From: Fastidiosipila sp963510375
GTDB taxonomy: Bacteria; Bacillota; Clostridia; Saccharofermentanales; Fastidiosipilaceae
Length of the DNA stretch: 64,000 nucleotides
Direction: 5' to 3'
Assembly (NCBI GenBank): GCA_963510375.1
Contig: CAUPES010000002.1
Span: 62,001 to 126,000, forward strand
The notes beneath the pieces were generated by a model. That model did no database searches, had not been told where the DNA came from, and worked only from the letters and a program-made list of their open reading frames with translations. Shown one piece after another: positions 51,807 through 60,745 of the stretch. Made by a program: the position numbers and the translations under genes. Position 1 is the first letter of the stretch. Each line of letters opens with the position of its first letter.

Positions 51807-54800
51807 ATGTATAAGAAAATAAATTCTGATTTAAACTTTAAGGAAAGAGAATTAGCTATTCAAAAAGTCTGGAAAGAGAATAACATTCAAGAAAAATTAG
51901 AAAACATGAATTTGAATGGCCCAAGTTATACTGTCTATGATGGACCTCCAACAGCAAATGGTAAACCACACATTGGCCATGTCTTGACTAGATCAATTAA
52001 GGATTTAGTTCCTAGATATAGAAGAATGAAGGGCTATCATGTTGAGTTTAAAGCAGGTTGGGATACTCATGGACTTCCAGTTGAGATAGAAGTGGAAAAA
52101 CGCCTAGGTCTTGATGGAAAAGAAGATATCGTTAAATATGGTGTAGAGGATTTCATCAAACAGTGTAAAGAAAGTGTTTGGAAATACCAAGATGAATGGG
52201 AGCAACTTTCGAATCGCTTGGCCTACTCCGCTGATATGAAAAATCCATATATAACATATGATAATAAGTTTATTGAATCTGAGTGGTGGGCAATTAAACA
52301 AATTTGGGATAAAGATTTATTGTATAGAGGATTTAGAGTTGTCCCTTATTGTGCACGATGCGGTACAGCTTTATCAAGTCATGAAGTAGCACAAGGCTAT
52401 AAAGAAGTTAAGGATGTTTCAGCTTTTGTAAGATTTAAAGTTAAAGGTGAAGATAACTGGTTTTCAGCGTGGACAACCACTCCTTGGACTTTGCCTTCAA
52501 ACGTTGCTCTAACAGTTAACAAAAACTATGATTATGTTTTAATTGAGTTGAATGAGACAGCTGTAGAACATAATCATAGAGGTGCAGAAGCAGCATTAGC
52601 TGCAGGCACAAAATACTATGTTGCTGAAGCTTTAGCTGATTCTGTATTTGGAGAAGGCTCATATAAGATTGTTGCTAGATTTAAAGGTGAAGAATTAGTA
52701 GGCAAAGAATATGAACCTATTCTTCCATATGCCAACAAAACAGTTGCTGAGCAAGCAGATAAAAAAGCTTTTGTAGTTTGTGAAGCTGACTATGTAACTT
52801 TGAGTGATGGTACAGGTATAGTACATACAGCACCAGCATTTGGTGAAGATGACTCTAAAGTTGGTAAAAAGTTTGATCTTGCATTTGTTCAACTAGTTGA
52901 CTCAGAAGGCAAAATGACAGAAGACGTTACAGATTTTGCTGGTCAATGGGTAAAAGATGCTGATGCAGGCGTTTTGACAAAATTATTTGAAGATAATTCA
53001 TTATTAAGAAGTGAAAAATATAAGCATAACTATCCACATTGTTGGAGATGTTCAACCCCATTGATTTATTATGCTAGAGATGAATGGTTCATTGAAATGA
53101 CAAAAGTCAGAGAGAGTTTATTAGCAAATAATGACAAGGTTACATGGATGCCTGAAACTGTTAAGACAGGAAGATTTGGTAATTTCTTAGATAATGTTGT
53201 TGATTGGAATATTTCTAGAGAGAGATTCTGGGGAACTCCACTGCCAATCTGGGAATGTAGTTCATGTGATAAGTATCATTGTGTTGGTTCAATTGCTGAA
53301 TTACTTGAACTATCGCCAGATGCAAGTGCAGATATAGAGCTACATAAACCATATATTGATAATATTACTGTAAATTGTCCTGATTGTAGTAATAAGATGA
53401 CAAGAACACCTGAGGTTATGGATGTTTGGTTTGACTCTGGTTCAATGCCTTTTGCACAATATCACTATCCATTTGAAAACAAAGATAAATTCGAAGCTAA
53501 TTTCCCTGCAGGATTTATTTCAGAAGCAGAAGATCAGACTAGAGGTTGGTTCTATTCATTAATGGCAATTAGTACACTACTATTTAACAAGACACCATAC
53601 GAAAGCGTACTGGTTATGGGACTAGTACAAGATGAAAATGGTCGCAAAATGAGTAAACACCTCGGTAATGTTGTAGATCCTTGGTCGGTATTGGATGCTC
53701 AAGGAACTGATGCTGTACGTTGGTATTTCTATACAAACTCAAATCCTTGGTTACCAAGTAGATTTAGCTCTGAATCTGTAACTGAAGGAATGCGTAAGTT
53801 CATGGCTACAATTTGGAATACTTTAGCATTCTACACAATGTATGCAGATATTGATAAATTTGATCCATGTGCATATGAGTTAGATTATTCAAAATTGCCA
53901 GTCATGGATAGATGGTTGCTAGCTAAATTAACAGAACTAGTTGCAAGTGTTGATGAGAAGCTTTCTAACAAAGATATGGATATCACTGGTGCAGCAAGAC
54001 TCATGGAGAAATTTGCGGATGAGTTAAGTAACTGGTATGTAAGACGTTGTAGAGAGCGTTTCTGGGTTGGTGAAATGGAAGAAGATAAGATCAATGCTTA
54101 CATGACTCTTTACACAGCTTTAGAGCAAGTAGCTAGATTAGTAGCACCATTTACACCATTTTTAGCAGAGGAAATTTATCAAGTTGTTGTTAAGACAACT
54201 AATTTAGAAGCACCTGAGAGTGTTCACTTGTGTTCATACCCAGAAGTGAATTCGGAGTGGGCTAACCAAGAACTTGTAGATTCAATGGAATTATTGATAG
54301 ATAGTGTTCAATTAGGAAGGGCCGCTCGTAATAATTCAGGCATCAAGAACCGTCAGCCATTGTCAAGAGTATTGATCACTGGTATTAAAGCATTTGATGA
54401 GGAACTCTCAAGAGTTCTAACTGAAGAAATAAATGTAGATAAAATTGATTATGTTGATAGTTTAGAGTCTTTAACCACTTATTCATTTAAACCTAACTTT
54501 AGGGTTCTAGGTAAGAAAATAGGCTCAAGAATTCCTGCAGCTAAACAAGTTTTAGAAAATCTTGATGGTGATAAAGCTTGGAAAGAATTGCAAGAAACTG
54601 GTTGCATTAAAGTAGAAATTGATGGAGAAGAATTTGATTTAGTTGAAGAAGATTTGGAAGTTGAAGCAAATAATATTACAGGCTATCAAATTGAAACAAG
54701 TCCATCGATAAACTTGGCTCTTGATTTAAACCTAGATGAAGAGCTCATTAAACGTGGATACATAAGAGAGATTGTTTCTAAAGTACAGAATCTAAGAAAA

Positions 54801-55007
54801 GATTCAGGATTTGAGGTAACTGATAGAATTAAGTTATATATTGTTGGAACTGATAAAGTTTTAGCAGCAATTAATCAGTATGCTGAGGAATTAAAGGCTG
54901 ACGTTCTCGCAACAGATTTAGAAGAAAGCAAGATCGATAGTTCTATAAAAGTTGATATCAATGGTCAAGAAACATTCTTAGGTGTAAAGAGAGTTTCAGA
55001 AGCTTAG
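51807..55007 (+). CDS. ileS: Isoleucyl-tRNA synthetase, type 2
   Basis: Charges tRNA-Ile. Class I motifs: PHIGH near residue 55 and KMSKH near 614. Editing domain CP1 between about 190 and 400; zinc-type CxxC pairs (CARCG, CWRCST, CSSCDKYHC, CPDC). GPPTANGKPHIGHVLTRSI and IKDLVPRYRRMKGYHVEFKA place it with the eukaryote-like type 2 IleRS rather than the Bacillus type, and 1066 residues fits this longer type. The start is ATG 51807 behind TGGGAGAG; the upstream in-frame extension to 51702 would overlap the T-box terminator and is rejected. Expression is controlled by the T-box leader. Confidence 0.96.
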   Translation: MYKKINSDLNFKERELAIQKVWKENNIQEKLENMNLNGPSYTVYDGPPTANGKPHIGHVLTRSIKDLVPRYRRMKGYHVEFKAGWDTHGLPVEIEVEKRLGLDGKEDIVKYGVEDFIKQCKESVWKYQDEWEQLSNRLAYSADMKNPYITYDNKFIESEWWAIKQIWDKDLLYRGFRVVPYCARCGTALSSHEVAQGYKEVKDVSAFVRFKVKGEDNWFSAWTTTPWTLPSNVALTVNKNYDYVLIELNETAVEHNHRGAEAALAAGTKYYVAEALADSVFGEGSYKIVARFKGEELVGKEYEPILPYANKTVAEQADKKAFVVCEADYVTLSDGTGIVHTAPAFGEDDSKVGKKFDLAFVQLVDSEGKMTEDVTDFAGQWVKDADAGVLTKLFEDNSLLRSEKYKHNYPHCWRCSTPLIYYARDEWFIEMTKVRESLLANNDKVTWMPETVKTGRFGNFLDNVVDWNISRERFWGTPLPIWECSSCDKYHCVGSIAELLELSPDASADIELHKPYIDNITVNCPDCSNKMTRTPEVMDVWFDSGSMPFAQYHYPFENKDKFEANFPAGFISEAEDQTRGWFYSLMAISTLLFNKTPYESVLVMGLVQDENGRKMSKHLGNVVDPWSVLDAQGTDAVRWYFYTNSNPWLPSRFSSESVTEGMRKFMATIWNTLAFYTMYADIDKFDPCAYELDYSKLPVMDRWLLAKLTELVASVDEKLSNKDMDITGAARLMEKFADELSNWYVRRCRERFWVGEMEEDKINAYMTLYTALEQVARLVAPFTPFLAEEIYQVVVKTTNLEAPESVHLCSYPEVNSEWANQELVDSMELLIDSVQLGRAARNNSGIKNRQPLSRVLITGIKAFDEELSRVLTEEINVDKIDYVDSLESLTTYSFKPNFRVLGKKIGSRIPAAKQVLENLDGDKAWKELQETGCIKVEIDGEEFDLVEEDLEVEANNITGYQIETSPSINLALDLNLDEELIKRGYIREIVSKVQNLRKDSGFEVTDRIKLYIVGTDKVLAAINQYAEELKADVLATDLEESKIDSSIKVDINGQETFLGVKRVSEA

Positions 55008-55071
55008 AGTAAAGTCGTTGGCTTAAGCAATAAAAACTAAAACATAAATTTTTTATTAATAGAGGGTATAG

Positions 55072-55788
55072 ATGTTTAATAATTTTGATTTGAGTTCATA
55101 TTTAATAGGCTTATTTGTATTGTTTTTATCAATTAGTGTCCATGAATGGGCTCATGCATACTTTGCTTACAGAATGGGTGATGAGACCGCTCTTAGAGCT
55201 GGTCGAATCACTCTCAATCCTCTTAAACATTTTGAGCCTATAGGATTGATGTTAATTCTTTTTGGCGCTCCAGTTGCTTGGGGTAAGCCAGTACCAGTAA
55301 ACTCTAACAACTTTAGAAGAGATGTTAACCGCAAAAATGCTATGCTTTGGGTAAGTTTAGCTGGAATCACTTTTAATTTAATTTTGGCGGTTATTTCAGC
55401 AGCATTGTTTTACACATTGATACTTCTATATAATATTTTGATGCTCAATTCTGTGGAAATGCCTTTGTTTGGATTAACTTTATTTAAGACACTACAACAT
55501 ATTAATTACTCATTATTGTTCTTAAATGTTAATTTAGCAGTTTTTAACTTATTACCTATACCTCCACTAGATGGATTTGAGTTAGCGAATCGCTTCCTGC
55601 CAGATAAATGGAGTTATATAATTAACAGAAATTCAAGAAATATAGGCTTTGTCTTGTTATTGGTTATAGTTTTCTTCAATGGACCGTTTTCATTTTTTTT
55701 AGGAAAGATTATTACGCCAATTGTAAGTTTGATAGAATGGCCATTCAAAGAGCTAACAACATGGATTTTTAAATTAATTGTTGGCTAA
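55072..55788 (+). CDS. Site-2 protease family protein (M50)
   Basis: Membrane-embedded zinc protease of 238 residues. The HEWAH motif is at residues 24-28 in ISVHEWAHAYFAYRMGD, and the third ligand region LPIPPLDGFEL is near 163-173. About five to six membrane helices. This compact form without PDZ domain is common upstream of scpA in clostridia; substrates are unknown. GAGGG precedes the ATG. Confidence 0.93.
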   Translation: MFNNFDLSSYLIGLFVLFLSISVHEWAHAYFAYRMGDETALRAGRITLNPLKHFEPIGLMLILFGAPVAWGKPVPVNSNNFRRDVNRKNAMLWVSLAGITFNLILAVISAALFYTLILLYNILMLNSVEMPLFGLTLFKTLQHINYSLLFLNVNLAVFNLLPIPPLDGFELANRFLPDKWSYIINRNSRNIGFVLLLVIVFFNGPFSFFLGKIITPIVSLIEWPFKELTTWIFKLIVG

Positions 55789-55844
55789 GATTCTTGAAAT
55801 TTATAAAATTTGAGAATTATTATAGTTATAAAATTAAGGAAAAG

Positions 55845-56720
55845 ATGTCAGATTTAGAAAATAAAAAAGATGTCATGAATATAGTTGGAAATGAAGCTAA
55901 AGGCCCAGAACTTCACCTAGGTGACTTTTCTGGACCTTTAGATCTTTTGTTATATTTAATTGACAAAAATGAAATAGACCTTTTTGACATACCTATAGCT
56001 GAGTTGACAAACCAGTACCTAGAATATTTAACTTCCTTAAATGAAATTGATCTAAATAATATTGCTGATTTTCTTGCTGTAGCAAGTGATTTAGTACAGA
56101 TTAAATCTAAGATGATTTTACCTTCCTATAAGGATGAAAATAGCTCAGAAGATCCACGAGATGAATTGGTGTGGAAGCTATTGCTCTATAGACGCTGTAA
56201 GCTTATTGCGAAAGAATTAGAAGAGAGAGAAGAGCTTTACTCAGGTGTTATATTTAGAAAACGTCTCCCAGATCATGAATTAGGCATAGAAATAAAAGAC
56301 AAAGCAGTTTTTTATGCAAATGAAAGTGAATTTAAATCTCTTAGGTTCGATGAGGCGGTTCAAAATATTGCAGCAAGAAACCAAGCCCGTTATCAAGACT
56401 TAAGTGAAAAGATTAATTATATTGTTAAGCGTAAGCATTTATCTATATTGGATCAAATAAATAATCTTAATGTTCAGCTTAATAAGCATTCAGTTATAAA
56501 CTTTAATAAATTGTATTCAAAGAGTGAATCAAAGGCAGAGCTATTGACAGGTTTTTTAGCGGTCTTAGAACTATTAAAAAGTAATGAAATAATAGCTACG
56601 CAAAAACAAGCTTTTGCAGATATAATTTTAAGTAAAAATAATGATGTTAATGTTAGTAATAAAAATAACATTAATAACGAAAATAACGGAAATAGTGATA
56701 AGAAGGAAGCAACAGAATAA
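55845..56720 (+). CDS. scpA: Segregation and condensation protein A
   Basis: Kleisin subunit bridging the SMC heads. LGDFSGPLDLLLYLIDKNEI at about 27-46 is the N-terminal signature, followed by ANFLA-like DFLAVASDLVQIKSKMILP; the C-terminal winged helix is around 225-265. 291 residues, with an Asn-rich polar tail of about 20 residues at the end. ATG 55845 has AAGGA upstream; a longer frame from 55794 has no site. Its stop overlaps the scpB start by one base. Confidence 0.94.
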   Translation: MSDLENKKDVMNIVGNEAKGPELHLGDFSGPLDLLLYLIDKNEIDLFDIPIAELTNQYLEYLTSLNEIDLNNIADFLAVASDLVQIKSKMILPSYKDENSSEDPRDELVWKLLLYRRCKLIAKELEEREELYSGVIFRKRLPDHELGIEIKDKAVFYANESEFKSLRFDEAVQNIAARNQARYQDLSEKINYIVKRKHLSILDQINNLNVQLNKHSVINFNKLYSKSESKAELLTGFLAVLELLKSNEIIATQKQAFADIILSKNNDVNVSNKNNINNENNGNSDKKEATE

Positions 56721-57358
56721 TGACAGAAATCAAAGAGAATAAGCAACAATTAAGTGTATTAGCTATTCTTGAGGCAATAATTTTTGCTTCTGGAAAGCCA
56801 GTTGAAAAATCTGATTTAGAAGCTTATTTTGACTTAACTAGTAATGACATAGATGATTTATTAAAACAATTAAAAATTAAGTACGAAGATCAAAAACATG
56901 GTTTTGAACTGCGTATAATTGGATCCGCAGTAGCTTTTGCAACTAAAACAGAAGTAAAAGATGAGATTGCTGGATTTTTTAATAGTGAGATAAAGAGGAC
57001 TAAACTAACCCAAGCTAATTATGAAACTTTAGCAGTAGTTGCATATAATGAACCTGTTACTAGAGCAGATATAGAAGAAGTTAGAGGAGTTAATTCCGAT
57101 AGTGCTTTGAATAGGTTAATTGAGAAAGGTCTAGTTGAAATGACTGGTACTCTGGATGCTCCTGGAAGACCTGCATTATTTGGAGTTACAGAATTATTTT
57201 TACAACTGTATGGTATTGAGAACTTAAATCAACTTGAACCTATGGATATGCTTATGTATGAGACTATTAGAGATTTTGAAACTTCATATCATCAAGAAAG
57301 TGATTTGAACGAGAAAGACCCAGTTGACTCGGGTGAAGATTTAGGAACTGTATATTAA
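56720..57358 (+). CDS. scpB: Segregation and condensation protein B
   Basis: Dimeric winged-helix partner that binds ScpA. ILEAIIFASGKPVEKSDLE at about 12-30, LTQANYETLAVVAYNEPVTR, ADIEEVRGVNSDSALNRLIE and GRPALFGVTELFLQLYGIEN are family signatures. 212 residues. Overlaps scpA by one base and is followed by cmk. Confidence 0.96.
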   Translation: MTEIKENKQQLSVLAILEAIIFASGKPVEKSDLEAYFDLTSNDIDDLLKQLKIKYEDQKHGFELRIIGSAVAFATKTEVKDEIAGFFNSEIKRTKLTQANYETLAVVAYNEPVTRADIEEVRGVNSDSALNRLIEKGLVEMTGTLDAPGRPALFGVTELFLQLYGIENLNQLEPMDMLMYETIRDFETSYHQESDLNEKDPVDSGEDLGTVY

Positions 57359-57372
57359 AGTGAGGTGTACAT

Positions 57373-58041
57373 ATGAAAGATGTTTTTACAATAGCAATAG
57401 ATGGACCTGCTGGTGCTGGCAAGACCACAGTTTCAAGAGATTTAGCAAATAAATTAAATATTTTGCATCTTGATACAGGTGCAATGTATAGAGCAAGTGC
57501 TTTAGCTTGTCTTCAAGCTGGAATTAAAAAAGGTGATACAAGGGAAATTGTTAAGGTTGTGAATGACAGTGATATAACTGTAGAATTTCAAGATGGTGAG
57601 CAAAAGACTATGTTAAACGGTGAATGTGTTAATCATCTTATAAGAACTCCTGAAGTTTCATTGTGGGCATCAGATGTAAGTGCAGTACCAGAAGTAAGAT
57701 TGAAGTTAGTAGAGATTCAAAGAGATCTATCTAAGAAAATTAGTATGGTTATTGATGGTAGAGATATTGGAACTTACGTTCTTCCTGATGCGGATTTTAA
57801 AGTTTTTATGACAGCAGATCAAAAACTAAGAGCAGAGAGAAGATACAAAGAACTAATTGCCAAAGGTGTTGAAGTAAACTTTGATGAAGTCCTACAAGAC
57901 CAAATTTATAGAGATGAACAAGATACAAACAGAGAATTTGCACCGTTAAAAGCTGCTGCTGATGCTTTTATTTTTGATACAACAGGCTTAAGCATTTCAG
58001 AATGTGCAGACATTATTATTGATTATATGAATAAAAAATAG
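57373..58041 (+). CDS. cmk: Cytidylate kinase
   Basis: Phosphorylates CMP and dCMP with ATP. P-loop IDGPAGAGKTTVSRDLA at about 9-25, DTGAMYRASALAC for nucleoside binding, IDGRDIGTYVLPDADFKVFM and the lid region EQDTNREFAPLKAAADAF. 222 residues. AGGTG precedes the start. Belongs to the cmk-plsC-rpsA cluster typical of clostridia. Confidence 0.97.
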   Translation: MKDVFTIAIDGPAGAGKTTVSRDLANKLNILHLDTGAMYRASALACLQAGIKKGDTREIVKVVNDSDITVEFQDGEQKTMLNGECVNHLIRTPEVSLWASDVSAVPEVRLKLVEIQRDLSKKISMVIDGRDIGTYVLPDADFKVFMTADQKLRAERRYKELIAKGVEVNFDEVLQDQIYRDEQDTNREFAPLKAAADAFIFDTTGLSISECADIIIDYMNKK

Positions 58042-58050
58042 GAGCACTAA

Positions 58051-58785
58051 ATGTTAAGTGATAAAACAAAAAAAAGAATTCAAAAGAACATGGAAAAACC
58101 ATTGCCTGAAGAAGAGAAAAAAATGTTTAGTTTTCTAAGAAGATTTGTTTTGGGAACGGTTCGATTGTTTATTAATATTTTTTATCCAATAAAATTTGAA
58201 AACTTAGATAATTTACCTGATGAAGGAGCTGCCATAGTTGCAGGAAATCATGGTAGTAATTTAGATGCTCCATTTTTAATGTTTGCAATTAATGAGAGAA
58301 AACGTTGGGGATATTTTGTGGCAAAAGAATCTCTTATGCGCTATCCGCTATTTGGCAAATTATTATTGAATTTCGGAGTAATTCCTGTTAATACCACAGA
58401 GGTTGAAGCATATAGTGTTAAAGCAATATTTAACGTTTTGAAACAGAATCATGTGCTCGCAATTTTCCCTCAAGGGACTAGATGTAAAACCGTAGAAAAG
58501 GAAGCAAGAGTAGCCCCGAAAACAGGAGCGATTTCATTTGCTCTTAGAACTAATACACCAATAGTTCCAATAGCAATAGTTAGTGACTATAAGCTGTTTA
58601 AAAAGAGTCGTATTATTTTCGGTGAACCATATTATATTAAGTCAGATAAGAAACGTCTCAGTGAAGCTGAAATGATGGCTGAGTCCATTATTCTAATGGA
58701 AAAAATTTATGCACTAATGGGTAAAAAATATCCTTTGAGTGAGAAAGCGGAGTTAACTGACGGAATCTTGAAAAATGATGATTAG
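58051..58785 (+). CDS. plsC: 1-acyl-sn-glycerol-3-phosphate acyltransferase
   Basis: Second acylation in phosphatidic acid synthesis, membrane associated. Catalytic NHGSNLDAPF (HxxxxD), FVAKESLMRYPLFG, and IFPQGTR (motif III), with PIVPIAIV (motif IV). One hydrophobic segment around 28-46. 244 residues. Starts 9 bases after cmk with TAGGAG. Confidence 0.94.
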   Translation: MLSDKTKKRIQKNMEKPLPEEEKKMFSFLRRFVLGTVRLFINIFYPIKFENLDNLPDEGAAIVAGNHGSNLDAPFLMFAINERKRWGYFVAKESLMRYPLFGKLLLNFGVIPVNTTEVEAYSVKAIFNVLKQNHVLAIFPQGTRCKTVEKEARVAPKTGAISFALRTNTPIVPIAIVSDYKLFKKSRIIFGEPYYIKSDKKRLSEAEMMAESIILMEKIYALMGKKYPLSEKAELTDGILKNDD

Positions 58786-58881
58786 TTAAATTAATTCTAC
58801 CAGTTATGATTTTTTTAGGGTTAGTTGTAAACTTATATTTATAGGTAAAATGACGATTTTTAATTAATTTATATATAAAAA

Positions 58882-58909
58882 TTGCAAAGTTCACGAATAA
58901 TGGTAAAAT
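58882..58909 (+). promoter_or_regulatory. Promoter of rpsA
   Basis: TTGCAA (58882-58887), 16-base spacer, TAAAAT (58904-58909), 34 bases ahead of the start. Confidence 0.55.
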
Positions 58910-58943
58910 ACTGTAGAACTATACATTTTGGAGGTTATGCGTA

Positions 58944-60542
58944 ATGAGCGAAGAAAATAAAGATGCTTTGCAAGAGAATCAAGCAGTCGAAAATGAGTTG
59001 GAGGCTGCAAATAATGATGTAACCTCAGCTGAGACAACAAGTGTTGAAAAGGAAGTCAAGCCTGCTCAAGAAGAGCAAGAAGCTAAAACGTCTGAAACTT
59101 CAACTGAAGAGTCAGCTGAAGTTACTAGCGAGAAAGAAACAGAAGCTTCAGGAGATAATCAAAATAAGAAGTCTGAAGACGTAAATTTCATGGACTATAT
59201 TGATAATATCCCACAATTGCGCAAGGGTGCTGTAATTAAAGGTGTTATTGTACGTTATGATGATGAATATGCATACGTAGATATTCGTGATAAATCAGAA
59301 GGTAAAATTAGTCGAAGCGAATTCGATAGAGATCCAAATTTCGACCTTGACAAGGCAATTGCTGAGAAAAATCCAGTAGAGGTTTTTGTTAAGAATATTC
59401 GTTTTACTGATGCAGGCAAGGATATTCAATTAAGTAAGTCAAGAGTAGACTTTGTAAAACATAAAGAAGAACTTGAGAAAGCTTTCGAAAATCATGAGCC
59501 TGTTACTATTCATATCGATAGACAAGTTAAAGATGGACTCATTGGTACATATGGAAGTATAGATGTATATCTACATAGAACGCAAATCGATAACCGTACA
59601 ATTTCAGATGAAGAGATGGCTGAGTATGTTGGTCAAGATTTAGAAGTATTAATTACTCAATTTGATGCTAGAAGACGTTTACGCGTATCTGGTTCAAGAA
59701 GAACACTTATTACAGAAGTACGTAAAGAACGTGCCGAAGAACTATGGTCAAGTATTGCTGTTGGCGATATTTATGAAGGTGTAGTTAGAAATATTACAAA
59801 ATTTGGTGTTTTCGTTGATTTAGGTGGCGTAGATGGTTTAATTCATATTAGTGAATTGAGCTGGGGTCATATTAAACATCCATCAGAAGTTGTTAATGTT
59901 GGTGATGTAATACAAGTTTATGTTAAAGACTTTGACCAAGAAAAAAACAAGATTTCTTTAGGCTACAGAAAACTTGAAGATGATCCTTACTACAATGTAG
60001 AGGAGAAATATCCAGAAGGTACAACAGTTTCAGGTAAAGTTGTTAGAATCGTAAACTTTGGTGCTTTTGTAGAGATTGGAGAAGGCGTAGATGCACTTTG
60101 CCATATCTCAGAAATTTCAGACAGACACTTAGAATCACCTAAAGATGTTTTAGTTGTAGGTCAAGAAGTTGAAGCTCAAGTATTAGAGGCTTCAAGCGAG
60201 AAGAGAAGAGTAAGCATTAGTATTAAAGCAGTGGAACCACTAAATGAATTGCGTGGTGCAGCTGCAGAACGTCAAGCTAAACGTGATGCTGAAAAAGCTA
60301 AGCGTGAAGCTAATAGACCAGCTAGTTCTTACGTTGATAATTCAGCAAAAGCAGATGCTCCTTCTGATATGGAAATTGCTTTCCAAGCAGCTTTGGCTGA
60401 ACAAGCACAAGTAAGTGAAACTACTGAAGAAGTCGAAGAGACAGTAGAAGTAGCAGAACCAGAAGAAGTTGCAGAAGAATTAACAGAAACTAAAGAAGTT
60501 GAAAATCCTGAGGATACAGAAACTTCAGAAGATGCAGAGTAA
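58944..60542 (+). CDS. rpsA: 30S ribosomal protein S1 homologue (four S1 domains)
   Basis: RNA-binding protein with four S1 repeats at about 93-165, 180-250, 272-342 and 360-430; the third and fourth are best conserved (GVVRNITKFGVFVDLGGVDG; GKVVRIVNFGAFVEIGEGVD). 532 residues. It has a strongly acidic, repetitive N-terminal extension (1-80) and a Glu/Val-rich tail (480-532), both likely disordered. GGAGG precedes the ATG. In many clostridia ispH stands between plsC and rpsA or is fused to it; it is missing here. Confidence 0.92.
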   Translation: MSEENKDALQENQAVENELEAANNDVTSAETTSVEKEVKPAQEEQEAKTSETSTEESAEVTSEKETEASGDNQNKKSEDVNFMDYIDNIPQLRKGAVIKGVIVRYDDEYAYVDIRDKSEGKISRSEFDRDPNFDLDKAIAEKNPVEVFVKNIRFTDAGKDIQLSKSRVDFVKHKEELEKAFENHEPVTIHIDRQVKDGLIGTYGSIDVYLHRTQIDNRTISDEEMAEYVGQDLEVLITQFDARRRLRVSGSRRTLITEVRKERAEELWSSIAVGDIYEGVVRNITKFGVFVDLGGVDGLIHISELSWGHIKHPSEVVNVGDVIQVYVKDFDQEKNKISLGYRKLEDDPYYNVEEKYPEGTTVSGKVVRIVNFGAFVEIGEGVDALCHISEISDRHLESPKDVLVVGQEVEAQVLEASSEKRRVSISIKAVEPLNELRGAAAERQAKRDAEKAKREANRPASSYVDNSAKADAPSDMEIAFQAALAEQAQVSETTEEVEETVEVAEPEEVAEELTETKEVENPEDTETSEDAE

Positions 60543-60675
60543 TAGTTTATAATTTACATGTTTTGACTGAACATCTATTAAAAATTATGTAATCAGTTGA
60601 AACAAAAACATTTGGGGTAAGCCTAATTGTTTACGAATTATTTTATAATTATTGTAATTTTATAGCTAGAATATA

Positions 60676-60714
60676 AAGGAATGTAATTTTAATTAATTAT
60701 GTTCCTTTATTTTT
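60676..60714 (+). terminator. Terminator-like hairpin between rpsA and glgP
   Basis: TAAAGGAA followed by TGTAATT pairs with AATTATG followed by TTCCTTTA, then TTTTT. It ends 30 bases before the glgP start. Confidence 0.75.
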
Positions 60715-60745
60715 GGAGAAGAGAAAAAAGAAAAGGAGACTTTTT

